Assembly (NCBI GenBank): GCA_038087015.1 | Contig: JASBNA010000074.1 | Location: 62,001 to 126,000, forward strand | Direction of reading: 5' to 3' | From: Cerrena zonata | Taxonomy: Eukaryota > Basidiomycota > Agaricomycetes > Polyporales > Cerrenaceae | DNA length: 64,000 bases | In this document: positions 8,854-17,069 of the stretch, piece after piece | Position numbering within the stretch: the stretch's first letter is position 1 | How the letters are laid out: every line of letters starts with the position of its first letter | The notes under the pieces: model-generated | Databases searched by the model: none | What the model was told of the DNA's origin: nothing | Seen by the model: only the letters and a program-made list of their open reading frames with translations | Position numbers and translations under genes: made by a program

Positions 8854-10998
8854 ATGGACGGTAGTGACATGGGCTTAGCAATGATGACTTCTCAAAAGTC
8901 AGCATGCGAAGGTGAATCAAAATTCGAAAGAAGATCACAAGAGTCTAGTAGCCCAGAAACTGAAAGCGACGATGAAGAACGTGATACTGATACTGACACT
9001 GACACTGAATCAGAATATGAGTCCATTCAATCTTACCCGAATCATGAATTTGAAAGAGATCTAGCAAGGCTATATCAAGAACAAGATTTCCATCAAATTT
9101 TAGTATTGGGCCGTTTCAGAAGTATTTCCTCCACCATAACAAGTGCATCTCATTTGATAATATCTTTAGCCTTATTCAACCTTGGAAGAGTTGGGGGTGC
9201 CTTGAGAGAAATAGCTTTTGCGATAGAATTGGAAGCTGATCCCATCAAAAGAGAACTGCTTTTAGTCAATTTGGCAGATTTTTTCAAGGATTTAGGAATG
9301 CCACAACTGGCCGTTGAAACTTTTGCTGAAACTTTAGAAATGGCCCAAATAGATTCAAGGAATTCGAAAGCCAATGAGCTCAACGAAAGCTATCTCGATG
9401 CTCAACAAAGAATTCAAGATTATCAACAAGAAATCGAAAATCTAAATGTTAAATGTATTAAAAGGTAACTAATAACGTTTGACAATCTAATGATTAATAC
9501 TGACAAAATATCTAGTTCATCCATTGCCGAATTGGAAAATCTTTCAATACATGAACAAACGAATAAATACCTTTCGAGTGGTGGTAACATTACTGGGTTT
9601 TCTATTGGTAAATTAACAATCTCTAATAAAGCCTTGGTTGATTCTGCTTTGATGAAATTGAAAAATTATGATCAAGATACCAAGTTCGATAATGATCCAG
9701 TTCAAGAAATTTTTGATTCAATTACAAGTTTTGGTCCCTTATATATTTATGATGATTTGATAAAACATAAAACTTTAGTTATAAAATTTCTTGATGATGA
9801 ACTAAATAAGCATCCCGAAATAAGTTACAGTATGTCTCCCAAACATTTAGGGAAAATGTTGAATAAATGGAGAAACCGTTCCACTAGTAAATCCCTTATA
9901 TCTATCTGTGGGATAATTTTAAAACATAAGATTATATTAGGCTTTATTAATTATCTTGAAGGCAGTTTTGAAATTGCAATTGACAAATTTAAATGGATTT
10001 TGAACCTTTTTTCAATATTAGAGAATAAATACTACTACTTCATCAATAAAAATCATTACTTAGCCAATGTGACTAAAAGGGTTACTTTATTACTTTTGAT
10101 AAAGAGTTACATGAACGGAGAATTTGAGTTGAAACAAAAGGATTGGGCTAAACTATTAACTAGACTTATCGCGTATGATAACATTACCAGTACCATTGAA
10201 CATTTGACTGGTAGATTGACCCAATTGTTTAGTTGTTGTGCTTTAATTTACGAAAAACTAGCTACCCAAGGGTCAGTTCAATTCACAATTCCTTTCGATT
10301 CTTCTTTAAGCTCAAATGATATCTCTAGGTTTCAACCAATTGGTCTGGTACAAAAATATGATAACGATCAGATGGCAGAAATGGTAAGAAAATTGATCCT
10401 TGCGGTTGCTTCTATGGGAAGTGATGATTCAACTGATGTATACTATTATGATCGAATAATATGGGGGATCTTAATGTGTGGAGGTATTCATTTGAGAACA
10501 GTTTGGTTTTTCATCTTGATAAGAAATTTTTTTGCAATCGATCATGATTATGGGCCAATTCATATCTGCAAAACACACAAGCATCAGTTTTTCCCCAAAA
10601 GTGATATATTAGGAGAATATGTAAATGGTTGGGAATTAGTTGATGGTTTATACCGAATAGTTTCTGAATTTACTCTGGAAGAGCTTGATTCTATGTGGGA
10701 TTCTGAACTAGGAAATACCTTTCTATTGCCGCAAATGTTTGAAGCGAAAAATCCAAAAAGAATTATAATGCTTGATGAATATTATAGTGAAATTCAAGAA
10801 TATTCAATTACAAAGTTTAGTCAAACATCAAAATTACAAATAAGATTAAACCCAAAAAGTCATTTAAAACTTCCTAGGAAACAAACTCAAGAAAGAATTG
10901 ATCTTAGTAGAGATTTAATCAACTTATGGAGTGATGCTTATAAAGCCCATCAAGGAACTTTACCAGATTTCATAAAATTAGTTAAATTTGACGCTTAA
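8854..10998 (+). CDS. Unknown TPR-like protein; two in-frame ORFs likely joined by a 51-nt intron
   Basis: Two open frames lie in the same reading frame: 8854-9468 (204 codons) and, after a single TAA at 9466-9468 and seven sense codons, 9490-10998 (502 codons). A candidate intron at 9465-9515 begins GTAACT, has TACTGAC at 9498-9504 (branch A 9503) and ends ATCTAG. Its 51 nt keep the frame and remove the stop, giving 697 aa joined as K-S-S-S. The first part has an Asp/Thr/Glu repeat then paired helices resembling TPRs (about residues 65-165). The second is helical with no recognised domain. Alternatives are stop readthrough (TAA CTA context), a pseudogene or a sequence error. Two separate genes 21 nt apart on one strand is least likely. 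No function is assigned. Confidence 0.6.
9465..9515 (+). other. Candidate 51-nt spliceosomal intron
   Basis: Donor AAG|GTAACT, branch-like TACTGAC with the adenine 12 nt before the acceptor TAG at 9513-9515. Length is divisible by three and excision deletes the only in-frame stop. The donor deviates from the yeast GTATGT. The size is at the lower limit for yeast introns. Confidence 0.5.
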
Positions 10999-11109
10999 AT
11001 ATTTATTAATTTATTAAGTCTATATATTAATGTCTAAGACCGGTTAATATTGAATGCAAATGAGTATGTAAATATGAAGAATTGAAATGGAGAAAAGCGT
11101 TATTGAAAA

Positions 11110-12891
11110 TCAACACCAAAAACGGTAAGCTCTATAATAAAGAGGTTTAGATTGAAGTATCATTTTTTCTTCTTCTAATTCTTGTCTTAAAGCTTCCATA
11201 TCAGTTTCTCTTCTACCGGTATCGATATCAATATCTTTAGCTTTAATTTGGAAAATCCAATTTTTCTTCCAGATCTTATGACCAAAATAAAAGAGTAATA
11301 ACACCACCCCACCTAAGTAAGAAAGGAAGAAGTTATTTGCACTAGGCTTACCACCAGTAGGAAATAATGCAATCCAAAATTGAGCTATTAATACCAAGAC
11401 GTTAACAAGTAAGGCATACCATGATCCGAGTACACCTGATCTAGAAGTGAACGCCAAATCTTTGAGAGATCTACCTTGAACTTTTAAAGCTCTTCTAAAT
11501 CTAATATGACAGTAATTAATCGTGAGCCAGGAAGCAATTGAACTTAAAGCAGAAATACTCAATAACCAATCAAAAACGACTCCTTCTTTACCGCTAGCTG
11601 CTATGAAGGCAATACATGAAAACACATTTGTTATTATTATACCAACGATTGGACGACCAGCACGATCGACATAGGAGCAAAATTTCCAACATAAACCTTG
11701 TTCAGATAAAGAGTTAAGAGTTCTTGAAGTGGCATAAACCGAAGTTGAAGCAACTGAAATACAAGAAATCAAAACGACAGCATTCATAACATGAGGTAAA
11801 CCTTTGACTCCACTATTTTCGATAGCAATTACGAAAGGAGAAGCGGTAACATCAACACTAGAGGCTCCTAATAATTTATCAGAGTTTGAAGGAACCAAAA
11901 AACAAATTAAGGTTAAAGAAACCATATAAAACATTAAAATTCTCCAGAAAACTTGTTTAATTGCCCGAGGAATGGTAGTACGAATATTTTGGGCTTCAGC
12001 AGCAGCCAAACCAACTAATTCTGTACCACCGTAGGAAAAAGCAGCAGTAACAAAAACTGAAGCAACACCTTTGAACCCTGTAGCAAAGGGAGGAGGATCA
12101 TGCCAATATTTAGTACCAACACTTTGACCATCAGGGCCACCACCAGCAGCCAAAATGACACTTAATATGATGAAACCAATAACAGCAATGACTTTAATTG
12201 AAGAAAAAACAAATTCTGTTTCACCATAAAATCTAACTCCAAATAAATTTATGGAAGCCACTATAATGTAAAAAATAAGGATCCAAATATCGGCATTGAT
12301 AGATTTATTCCAATATTTCATAACGATCCCACAACTGACCAATTCCAATGGCGATAAAACAAGAAATTGAATGAAATAGTTATAAGCTACTGCAAAACCA
12401 ACTGAAGGTTCCCAAAAACGACTAGCGTATAAATTAAACCCACCAGAAACTGGGAATTCACAAGCTAATTCCCCCAATGCTTGCATGGTACAATAAATAG
12501 CTGATCCAGTTATACCATAGGCCACTAATAATCCACCAGCGGACCCGGCATTTAATGCACTACCGGATGCAACAAATAAACCATTCCCGATACTTGAACC
12601 AATTGCGATCATAGTAATAGTTCTACTATTTAATTTTCTTTGCAAAGGCGAATTGGCAGTTCTAATGTTTGCCCTTTCAATATCAGTTAAGTTTTTCAAT
12701 TTTTCATCATCTTCTTCATCAAAGGCCTCATATCTTTTGAAAGAATCTTTAAAAGATCTCCATTTCCCGGTTTTCTCTTTGGTATCATAAGGTTGGGCTG
12801 AAGACGGTATTGGCGAGCTTACCGACGTGGATACCGCACCCACCACTTCTTTTGATGACTGGACATCATCCGAGCTTTTAACAGACGTCAT
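11110..12891 (-). CDS. General amino-acid permease (GAP1-like, YAT family)
   Basis: 593 aa from the ATG at 12891; the frame continues upstream only through a TTG. A cytosolic N-terminus of about 90 residues, Ser/Thr-rich with acidic and Lys-containing patches (typical ubiquitination region), precedes 12 predicted membrane segments. GSSIGNGLFVASG at about residues 98-110 is the conserved substrate-binding loop of helix 1. The protein ends in FWC, the C-terminal Cys that is palmitoylated in Gap1-type permeases. It should import amino acids across the plasma membrane by proton symport. Substrate range is not readable. A GATAAG element on the opposite strand lies at 13094-13099 upstream, consistent with GATA-factor nitrogen control but not proof. 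Confidence 0.9.
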   Translation of the reverse strand: MTSVKSSDDVQSSKEVVGAVSTSVSSPIPSSAQPYDTKEKTGKWRSFKDSFKRYEAFDEEDDEKLKNLTDIERANIRTANSPLQRKLNSRTITMIAIGSSIGNGLFVASGSALNAGSAGGLLVAYGITGSAIYCTMQALGELACEFPVSGGFNLYASRFWEPSVGFAVAYNYFIQFLVLSPLELVSCGIVMKYWNKSINADIWILIFYIIVASINLFGVRFYGETEFVFSSIKVIAVIGFIILSVILAAGGGPDGQSVGTKYWHDPPPFATGFKGVASVFVTAAFSYGGTELVGLAAAEAQNIRTTIPRAIKQVFWRILMFYMVSLTLICFLVPSNSDKLLGASSVDVTASPFVIAIENSGVKGLPHVMNAVVLISCISVASTSVYATSRTLNSLSEQGLCWKFCSYVDRAGRPIVGIIITNVFSCIAFIAASGKEGVVFDWLLSISALSSIASWLTINYCHIRFRRALKVQGRSLKDLAFTSRSGVLGSWYALLVNVLVLIAQFWIALFPTGGKPSANNFFLSYLGGVVLLLFYFGHKIWKKNWIFQIKAKDIDIDTGRRETDMEALRQELEEEKMILQSKPLYYRAYRFWC

Positions 12892-13501
12892 TTGTTGAAG
12901 TTTAAACTGGCTGTTCAAAAGAAAGATGATTGAATGAAATTTTTTTGTTACTCTTACTATCTTTTTTTTTTTAGTGGTGCAAAGAACGACTCATCCAGGT
13001 GTTTTGCCTTACAAAAATTACACTATAGTGCCGCGAAAAGAACTAATTAACCTTTGACTCCTGCTACTTAGATAGTATGTAGAAAGTGGTGTTCTTATCT
13101 TTAACGATTTAACGACTGGGATAATGGCTGCGATGAGATGGGGCCCGGGAGTCTTATTGTTCGCTCAGTTCAACCCTCGTAGCTCGTATTTTGGTTACAC
13201 AACCACCACTACAGCTACAGCTGAAATTCACAGTATGAAACTAGCTATAATCATATCTACCACTTAGCTGTAGTTTACTACTGCTCTTGAGTCATAATTT
13301 TGCAATTCTGAAGTTGCAATTTTTCAGCTCATCACCAGTTTTTTCTTTTCTTTTTCTTTGACAGCAGAACGGCGGGCTTACACCCGTGCACCGAAAAGTC
13401 ATCCGTGCATCCTTAAAGACCCATGCATCTGGAATCAACCGATTGAAAAAAAGTTAAAATTAAACCATTAAGACAGGTAGAACGTTAGTTGGGTACAAGA
13501 C
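12892..13501. promoter_or_regulatory. Divergent promoter, amino-acid permease / membrane protein
   Basis: 610 bp between divergent starts. The right half, near 13380-13430, has three Rap1-like boxes spaced 18-19 bp apart. The left half has a T tract at 12963-12973. A GATAAG on the minus strand lies at 13094-13099. No ORF of note. Confidence 0.6.
13380..13429 (+). promoter_or_regulatory. Triple array of Rap1/RPG-like boxes
   Basis: ACACCCGTGCACC at 13380-13392, TCATCCGTGCATC at 13399-13411 and AGACCCATGCATC at 13417-13429. They share the same orientation and lie 19 and 18 bp apart, 73 bp before the start of the gene at 13502. All fit ACAYCCRTRCAYC with one or two mismatches. Functional reading is inferred from resemblance to the S. 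cerevisiae RPG box and Candida telomere core. Confidence 0.5.
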
Positions 13502-14539
13502 ATGGATGAAGACTCGGATATAGCAGACATCAATGACATTTTCCAGGACTTGGATACGGACTTGATTGAGATGCTCCAACGGGGCCAACAGGCGAACTTG
13601 TTTCGAGACATCCCGGTGGAAGAACACGATAACCGAATCAACCAACTCAATAGGATATTCATAAGTAGAAATAATCTACAGAGTAGATATCAAAGAAGTC
13701 CACATAGCCACGAGTACTTCTATATCTATTGGGCATTCGATAAGATACCGATACCGTGTTTGAATTTGTACTTAGGATGGATGTTTTTGAGAACGTTAGA
13801 ATTGAAACAGAATTTGATAAGGATATTTAAGTTCATAACGTTTTTTATTATTAAATTTTTCCGAATGGTACCATTCATTTACTTAGCATACGCCTATTTA
13901 AAAGATCTTTTTTTACTAGTGTTTCATGTGAGTAATCTTATTACATTTTCTGATAATTTTTTAAAAGATGCCATGGCATACATGATGGTATCTAATAAGA
14001 GTTTAGTGAAAAGGTTTGATACTAATGATGCTGAAGTATTGTATTACATGGATGACATAACCGAGACCACCTTCAATGAAATGAGTTGGGGTTCGATCTT
14101 TAAAACTATTCTTTATAACTATGTGGTTAGATTTATAAGTATATCATGTGGCTCGTTTACTTCTAAAGAAGGAGAGTTTAATTATTGTAAATTTGATAAC
14201 AATACTTTAATTTTTAAATTTTCCGATTCAATACTCAAGAGTTTCCCCTTTCTCCTTCATTCAAATCAGTTATTTTCAGATTCAGTAATCGCCAAATCTT
14301 TTTTTGCTCCATTATTAAAATTTTTCAATTTTTTAACTGCAAATGATTTCCGGCTAATTTTTTTGAAATTTTTCACCATTACAATCTACTTAAGTTTTGC
14401 CATTGGTGGTAATCTCATTGCCTTGAATGTTTTGGCCCTATATAGTCAATGGACCATCAAGACTGCCAAAATGTACTTTACTTTTTACAAAGAACTACTA
14501 AGTATAGTTTGGCAGTCTTTAAGTAACCCAATTATATAG
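13502..14539 (+). CDS. Unknown multi-pass membrane protein
   Basis: 345 aa, not recognised. The N-terminal about 75 residues are acidic and soluble, with Asp-rich helices. Hydrophobic segments rich in Phe/Ile/Leu follow at about residues 80-100, 110-145 and 280-330, separated by a loop with DDITETTFNEMSWG. There is no signal peptide and no family motif that I can identify. The start is the first ATG, 73 bp after the array of Rap1-like boxes. The next gene (zinc dehydrogenase) starts 87 bp downstream on the same strand. It may be an organelle or nuclear-envelope membrane protein, but that is a guess from composition only. Confidence 0.65.
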   Translation: MDEDSDIADINDIFQDLDTDLIEMLQRGQQANLFRDIPVEEHDNRINQLNRIFISRNNLQSRYQRSPHSHEYFYIYWAFDKIPIPCLNLYLGWMFLRTLELKQNLIRIFKFITFFIIKFFRMVPFIYLAYAYLKDLFLLVFHVSNLITFSDNFLKDAMAYMMVSNKSLVKRFDTNDAEVLYYMDDITETTFNEMSWGSIFKTILYNYVVRFISISCGSFTSKEGEFNYCKFDNNTLIFKFSDSILKSFPFLLHSNQLFSDSVIAKSFFAPLLKFFNFLTANDFRLIFLKFFTITIYLSFAIGGNLIALNVLALYSQWTIKTAKMYFTFYKELLSIVWQSLSNPII

Positions 14540-14626
14540 TAATCGATACCCCGGGTATTTCTGGATAAAAATGCGAATGTGGGGGAAGACGAAGATCAGA
14601 AGCTACTACTTCTTCTTCCTTCAAAC

Positions 14627-15688
14627 ATGAAAGCAGTTGTATTTGAAGATAAGTATAAAGTATCAGTAATTGATAAACCAATTCCTGAAATCAATGACCC
14701 TAATGAAGTAGTAGTAAAAGTTAAATATCTGGGATTATGCGGATCTGACTTACATTACTATAGAGGACATATCCCCCTGGAAAAGGGACATACTATGGGT
14801 CATGAATTTATTGGAACGGTTATTAAAAAGGGAAATATAGCAAAGTTTGATATTGGTGATGAAGTTATTTCAACATTTACAATTCAATGCGGAGAATGTT
14901 GGTATTGTATACATGGATATTCTGGTATTTGCGATAAAACAAATACTTTTGGTAAGATTGCATTAGAAGGTGCCCAAGCAGAATACGTAAAAGTACCCTT
15001 TGCCAATTATACTTTGGTGAAAAAACCGTCAAATGATATTGACGATTCGGTCTACGTATTAATGTCAGACATTTTCATTACCGGATACTTTGGAGTTGAT
15101 AAAATTAATAAATTTATTAAATCAGAAAACTTAGAAAAGTCGCAAATGTCAATCTTACAATTAGGTGCGGGTCCAGTTGGACTATGTGCGGTTGCAATTT
15201 TGAAAGAAATGGGGTTTGGTAATATTGTTGTTGTTGATAGTGTACCAGAAAGATTGACGTTAGCTGAAAAATATGGTGCCACTACTGTTATCAATTTTGC
15301 AGAAAATGCAAATGCATTAGGGGATTACATTGCTAAGCAAACCAATAATTTAGGATTTGATGCTGTATTAGAAATTGTAGGTGCTAAATCTGCATTGCAA
15401 ACTGCATTCCAACTGTGCAGACGGAATGGGTTTATATCTTCAGTTGGGATGGGTCATGACGATTTACCCTTTAATGGTTTGGATTGTTATGCCAAAAGTA
15501 TAAACATCTCTTTTGGTAGATGTCATGCCTGGTCCTTATTTAATGACGCTCTACATCTTTTTGAAAAAGTTAAATTTAGTTTGGCAGATTTAATCGAAGT
15601 CAAACCATCTATTGATGAGGCACCTGATTACTATCATAAGTTTGAAAAGCAGTTGGTTGGTAAAGTAGTGTTTGATTTATCTAAATAA
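14627..15688 (+). CDS. Zinc-dependent medium-chain alcohol/polyol dehydrogenase
   Basis: 353 aa from the ATG at 14627 (the frame extends upstream only to a GTG). A GroES-like N-domain holds the catalytic-zinc Cys in CGSDLHYYRGH and the GHEFIG block with the second ligand. QCGECWYCIHGYSGIC at about residues 87-102 carries four Cys for the structural zinc. The Rossmann domain has LGAGPVGLCAV at about 182-192. The family oxidises or reduces alcohols with NAD(P); this subgroup resembles formaldehyde/threonine/butanediol dehydrogenase-like proteins and the substrate cannot be assigned. The CTG at 14729-14731, just before GLCGSD, falls at a site usually Thr/Ser/Ala/Cys, favouring CUG as serine. Confidence 0.85.
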   Translation: MKAVVFEDKYKVSVIDKPIPEINDPNEVVVKVKYLGLCGSDLHYYRGHIPLEKGHTMGHEFIGTVIKKGNIAKFDIGDEVISTFTIQCGECWYCIHGYSGICDKTNTFGKIALEGAQAEYVKVPFANYTLVKKPSNDIDDSVYVLMSDIFITGYFGVDKINKFIKSENLEKSQMSILQLGAGPVGLCAVAILKEMGFGNIVVVDSVPERLTLAEKYGATTVINFAENANALGDYIAKQTNNLGFDAVLEIVGAKSALQTAFQLCRRNGFISSVGMGHDDLPFNGLDCYAKSINISFGRCHAWSLFNDALHLFEKVKFSLADLIEVKPSIDEAPDYYHKFEKQLVGKVVFDLSK

Positions 15689-16020
15689 ATATGGTGATTT
15701 TTATGTTAAGGTGCATTTACCCGTGCACCGAAGATGGAAGATCTAAGACAATGGGTGCCTGTTGGCATGAATGTAGCACTGGGTAATAACATCCATTTCC
15801 CAATTTTACAAGGGGCAGTCTTTTGTTCCAGGTGTAACCGAATATTCAAGGTATTGTTCAGGACTATATGTAGAACGGCAATTGGATATGAGGTTACCAT
15901 TTGCAAAGCTAGTGTGAGTCTTATTTCTTTTTCCAATCATTCATAATTATAAATATGGGAGTTGATTCCATATCTTTTGATTATTTTATTTTGGAATTAG
16001 CATCTCTGATCAATAAAATA
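15689..16020. other. Intergenic with Rap1-like palindrome
   Basis: 332 bp between the dehydrogenase and the secreted protein. It contains GGTGCA-tttacccg-TGCACC at 15710-15729, whose right half (15717-15729) is a Rap1-like box. A 70-codon ATG frame (15734-15946) has no recognisable features and is not called. Confidence 0.5.
15710..15729 (+). promoter_or_regulatory. Palindromic Rap1-like box
   Basis: Arms GGTGCA and TGCACC with an 8-bp spacer. The box TTACCCGTGCACC shares 14 consecutive bases (ACCCGTGCACCGAA) with the first box at 13380. It lies about 290 bp upstream of the secreted-protein start. Confidence 0.4.
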
Positions 16021-16461
16021 ATGTTGTTATCTAGCCTATTTTTCATTGCCCTAGTTTCATTTGTTTCTGCTGCTAAAATCTTTAAAATTAGTATTATTAA
16101 TCCAGGAAGTCAATTCCAAGGTAAAAGTATCGCATCAACTAAAGATTTTCAAGTCTATTTAGATATTAATGGCCAAGAAGGTGAAGAAATCGAATTCAAA
16201 TTAGAGGATTCCGGATTATTATATAATACCAAGAATAATCATACTTTAACCGTTAAAAAGAATTATGTCTACGAAGTTTATGATAATCCTACTGACACTC
16301 ACTGGAATTTAGATTCTGATGACTTTTTAATCTATCAAGGAGAAGATTTCTACGCTTGCAAAAGTGAAGAAGACGGGGTTACTTCTTTTAAGTTGGCTAC
16401 TGAATGTAACAATAGTACTTCCATCTCTTTGAAATCCTCTGACATCTCCGACATTAACTAA
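16021..16461 (+). CDS. Small secreted / cell-wall protein
   Basis: 146 aa if started at the ATG at 16021, which gives a clean signal peptide (MLLSSLFFIALVSFVSAA, cleavage after about residue 18). An in-frame ATG at 15955 would add 22 residues that bury the signal, so the inner start is preferred. The mature part is beta-rich. It contains N-glycosylation sites (NHT, NNST), a two-Cys C-terminal part and the block FLIYQGEDFYACKSE, reminiscent of fungal cell-wall mannoprotein C-termini in which a conserved FYxC follows a Leu-x-x-x-Gly turn. There is no GPI-type hydrophobic tail. Specific identity unknown. Confidence 0.65.
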   Translation: MLLSSLFFIALVSFVSAAKIFKISIINPGSQFQGKSIASTKDFQVYLDINGQEGEEIEFKLEDSGLLYNTKNNHTLTVKKNYVYEVYDNPTDTHWNLDSDDFLIYQGEDFYACKSEEDGVTSFKLATECNNSTSISLKSSDISDIN

Positions 16462-16996
16462 TTTATATAACTTTGCTGTACAATAAACATTTTTCATTCA
16501 ACTTTATCGTAATGGTTTTGCGACCATCGCAAAAAACAAAAAGAAAAGTGGAAGGAGAGTTGCAACTGAAATTTTCCGGTGGATTTTGTTATCGGTAAAG
16601 GCATATCATCACTTAACCGAAGCTAATTACTCTGTTCTATTGTTTGTAGTCTATTGTTTAGTGGCCTCGTACTCATTTGGTTCAACAATAGCTGCGTTTC
16701 ACCAATACTGAACTTTTTGAGGCTCCATTATCAACTCGAGGTTTTGCCTAGTTTCACCATTAGACTGCCCAACTTTATACTAACCGTCATCGGTACTTAC
16801 AACGGGGTTATGTAAACCCAGTGTTGTAACCACTCGATGATGTAAAGACAACTTAGTGATTCAAATATGAAATGAAAAAGTATCTAACTAAAAAGATTGT
16901 GTAGCGATGGCTGCTGCTATTGTCTCGCGACTGCGAACCGGTTTTTTTACGACTAAGAAAAAAAAAATATTGAGATGAGCAAGACGAAAAAAGAAA
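16462..16996. other. Intergenic, 3' flank with hairpin
   Basis: 535 bp. A perfect 8-bp inverted repeat TTTTGCGA-CCA-TCGCAAAA lies at 16516-16534, 55 bp past the secreted-protein stop. A T6 run (minus strand) at 16987-16992 is the Pol III terminator of the adjacent tRNA. Otherwise nothing recognisable. Confidence 0.5.
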
Positions 16997-17069
16997 TGGA
17001 CGACACCGGAGTCGAACCGGTGACCTTCTGCTTGCAAGGCAGACGCGCTACCAACTACGCCAGACGCCC
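16997..17069 (-). tRNA. tRNA-Ala (anticodon UGC)
   Basis: 73-nt cloverleaf on the minus strand. The D stem is GCGU/GCGC, the anticodon stem UCUGC/GCAGA has loop CUUGCAA giving anticodon UGC, and the T arm is ACCGG-UUCGACU-CCGGU. The acceptor GGGCGUC/GUCGUCC contains the alanine identity pair G3:U70 and a U6/U67 mismatch that, as I recall, yeast tRNA-Ala also shows. Discriminator is A73. No intron. A T6 terminator follows. Confidence 0.95.

Noticed and set aside
15734..15946. 70-codon ATG ORF between dehydrogenase and secreted protein
   Set aside because: No recognisable motif, overlaps the putative promoter of the next gene, and sits just after a regulatory palindrome.
16600..16996. Possible solo LTR next to tRNA-Ala
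   Set aside because: CTATTG/CAATAG words are present but no TG...CA termini, length match or target duplication could be found.
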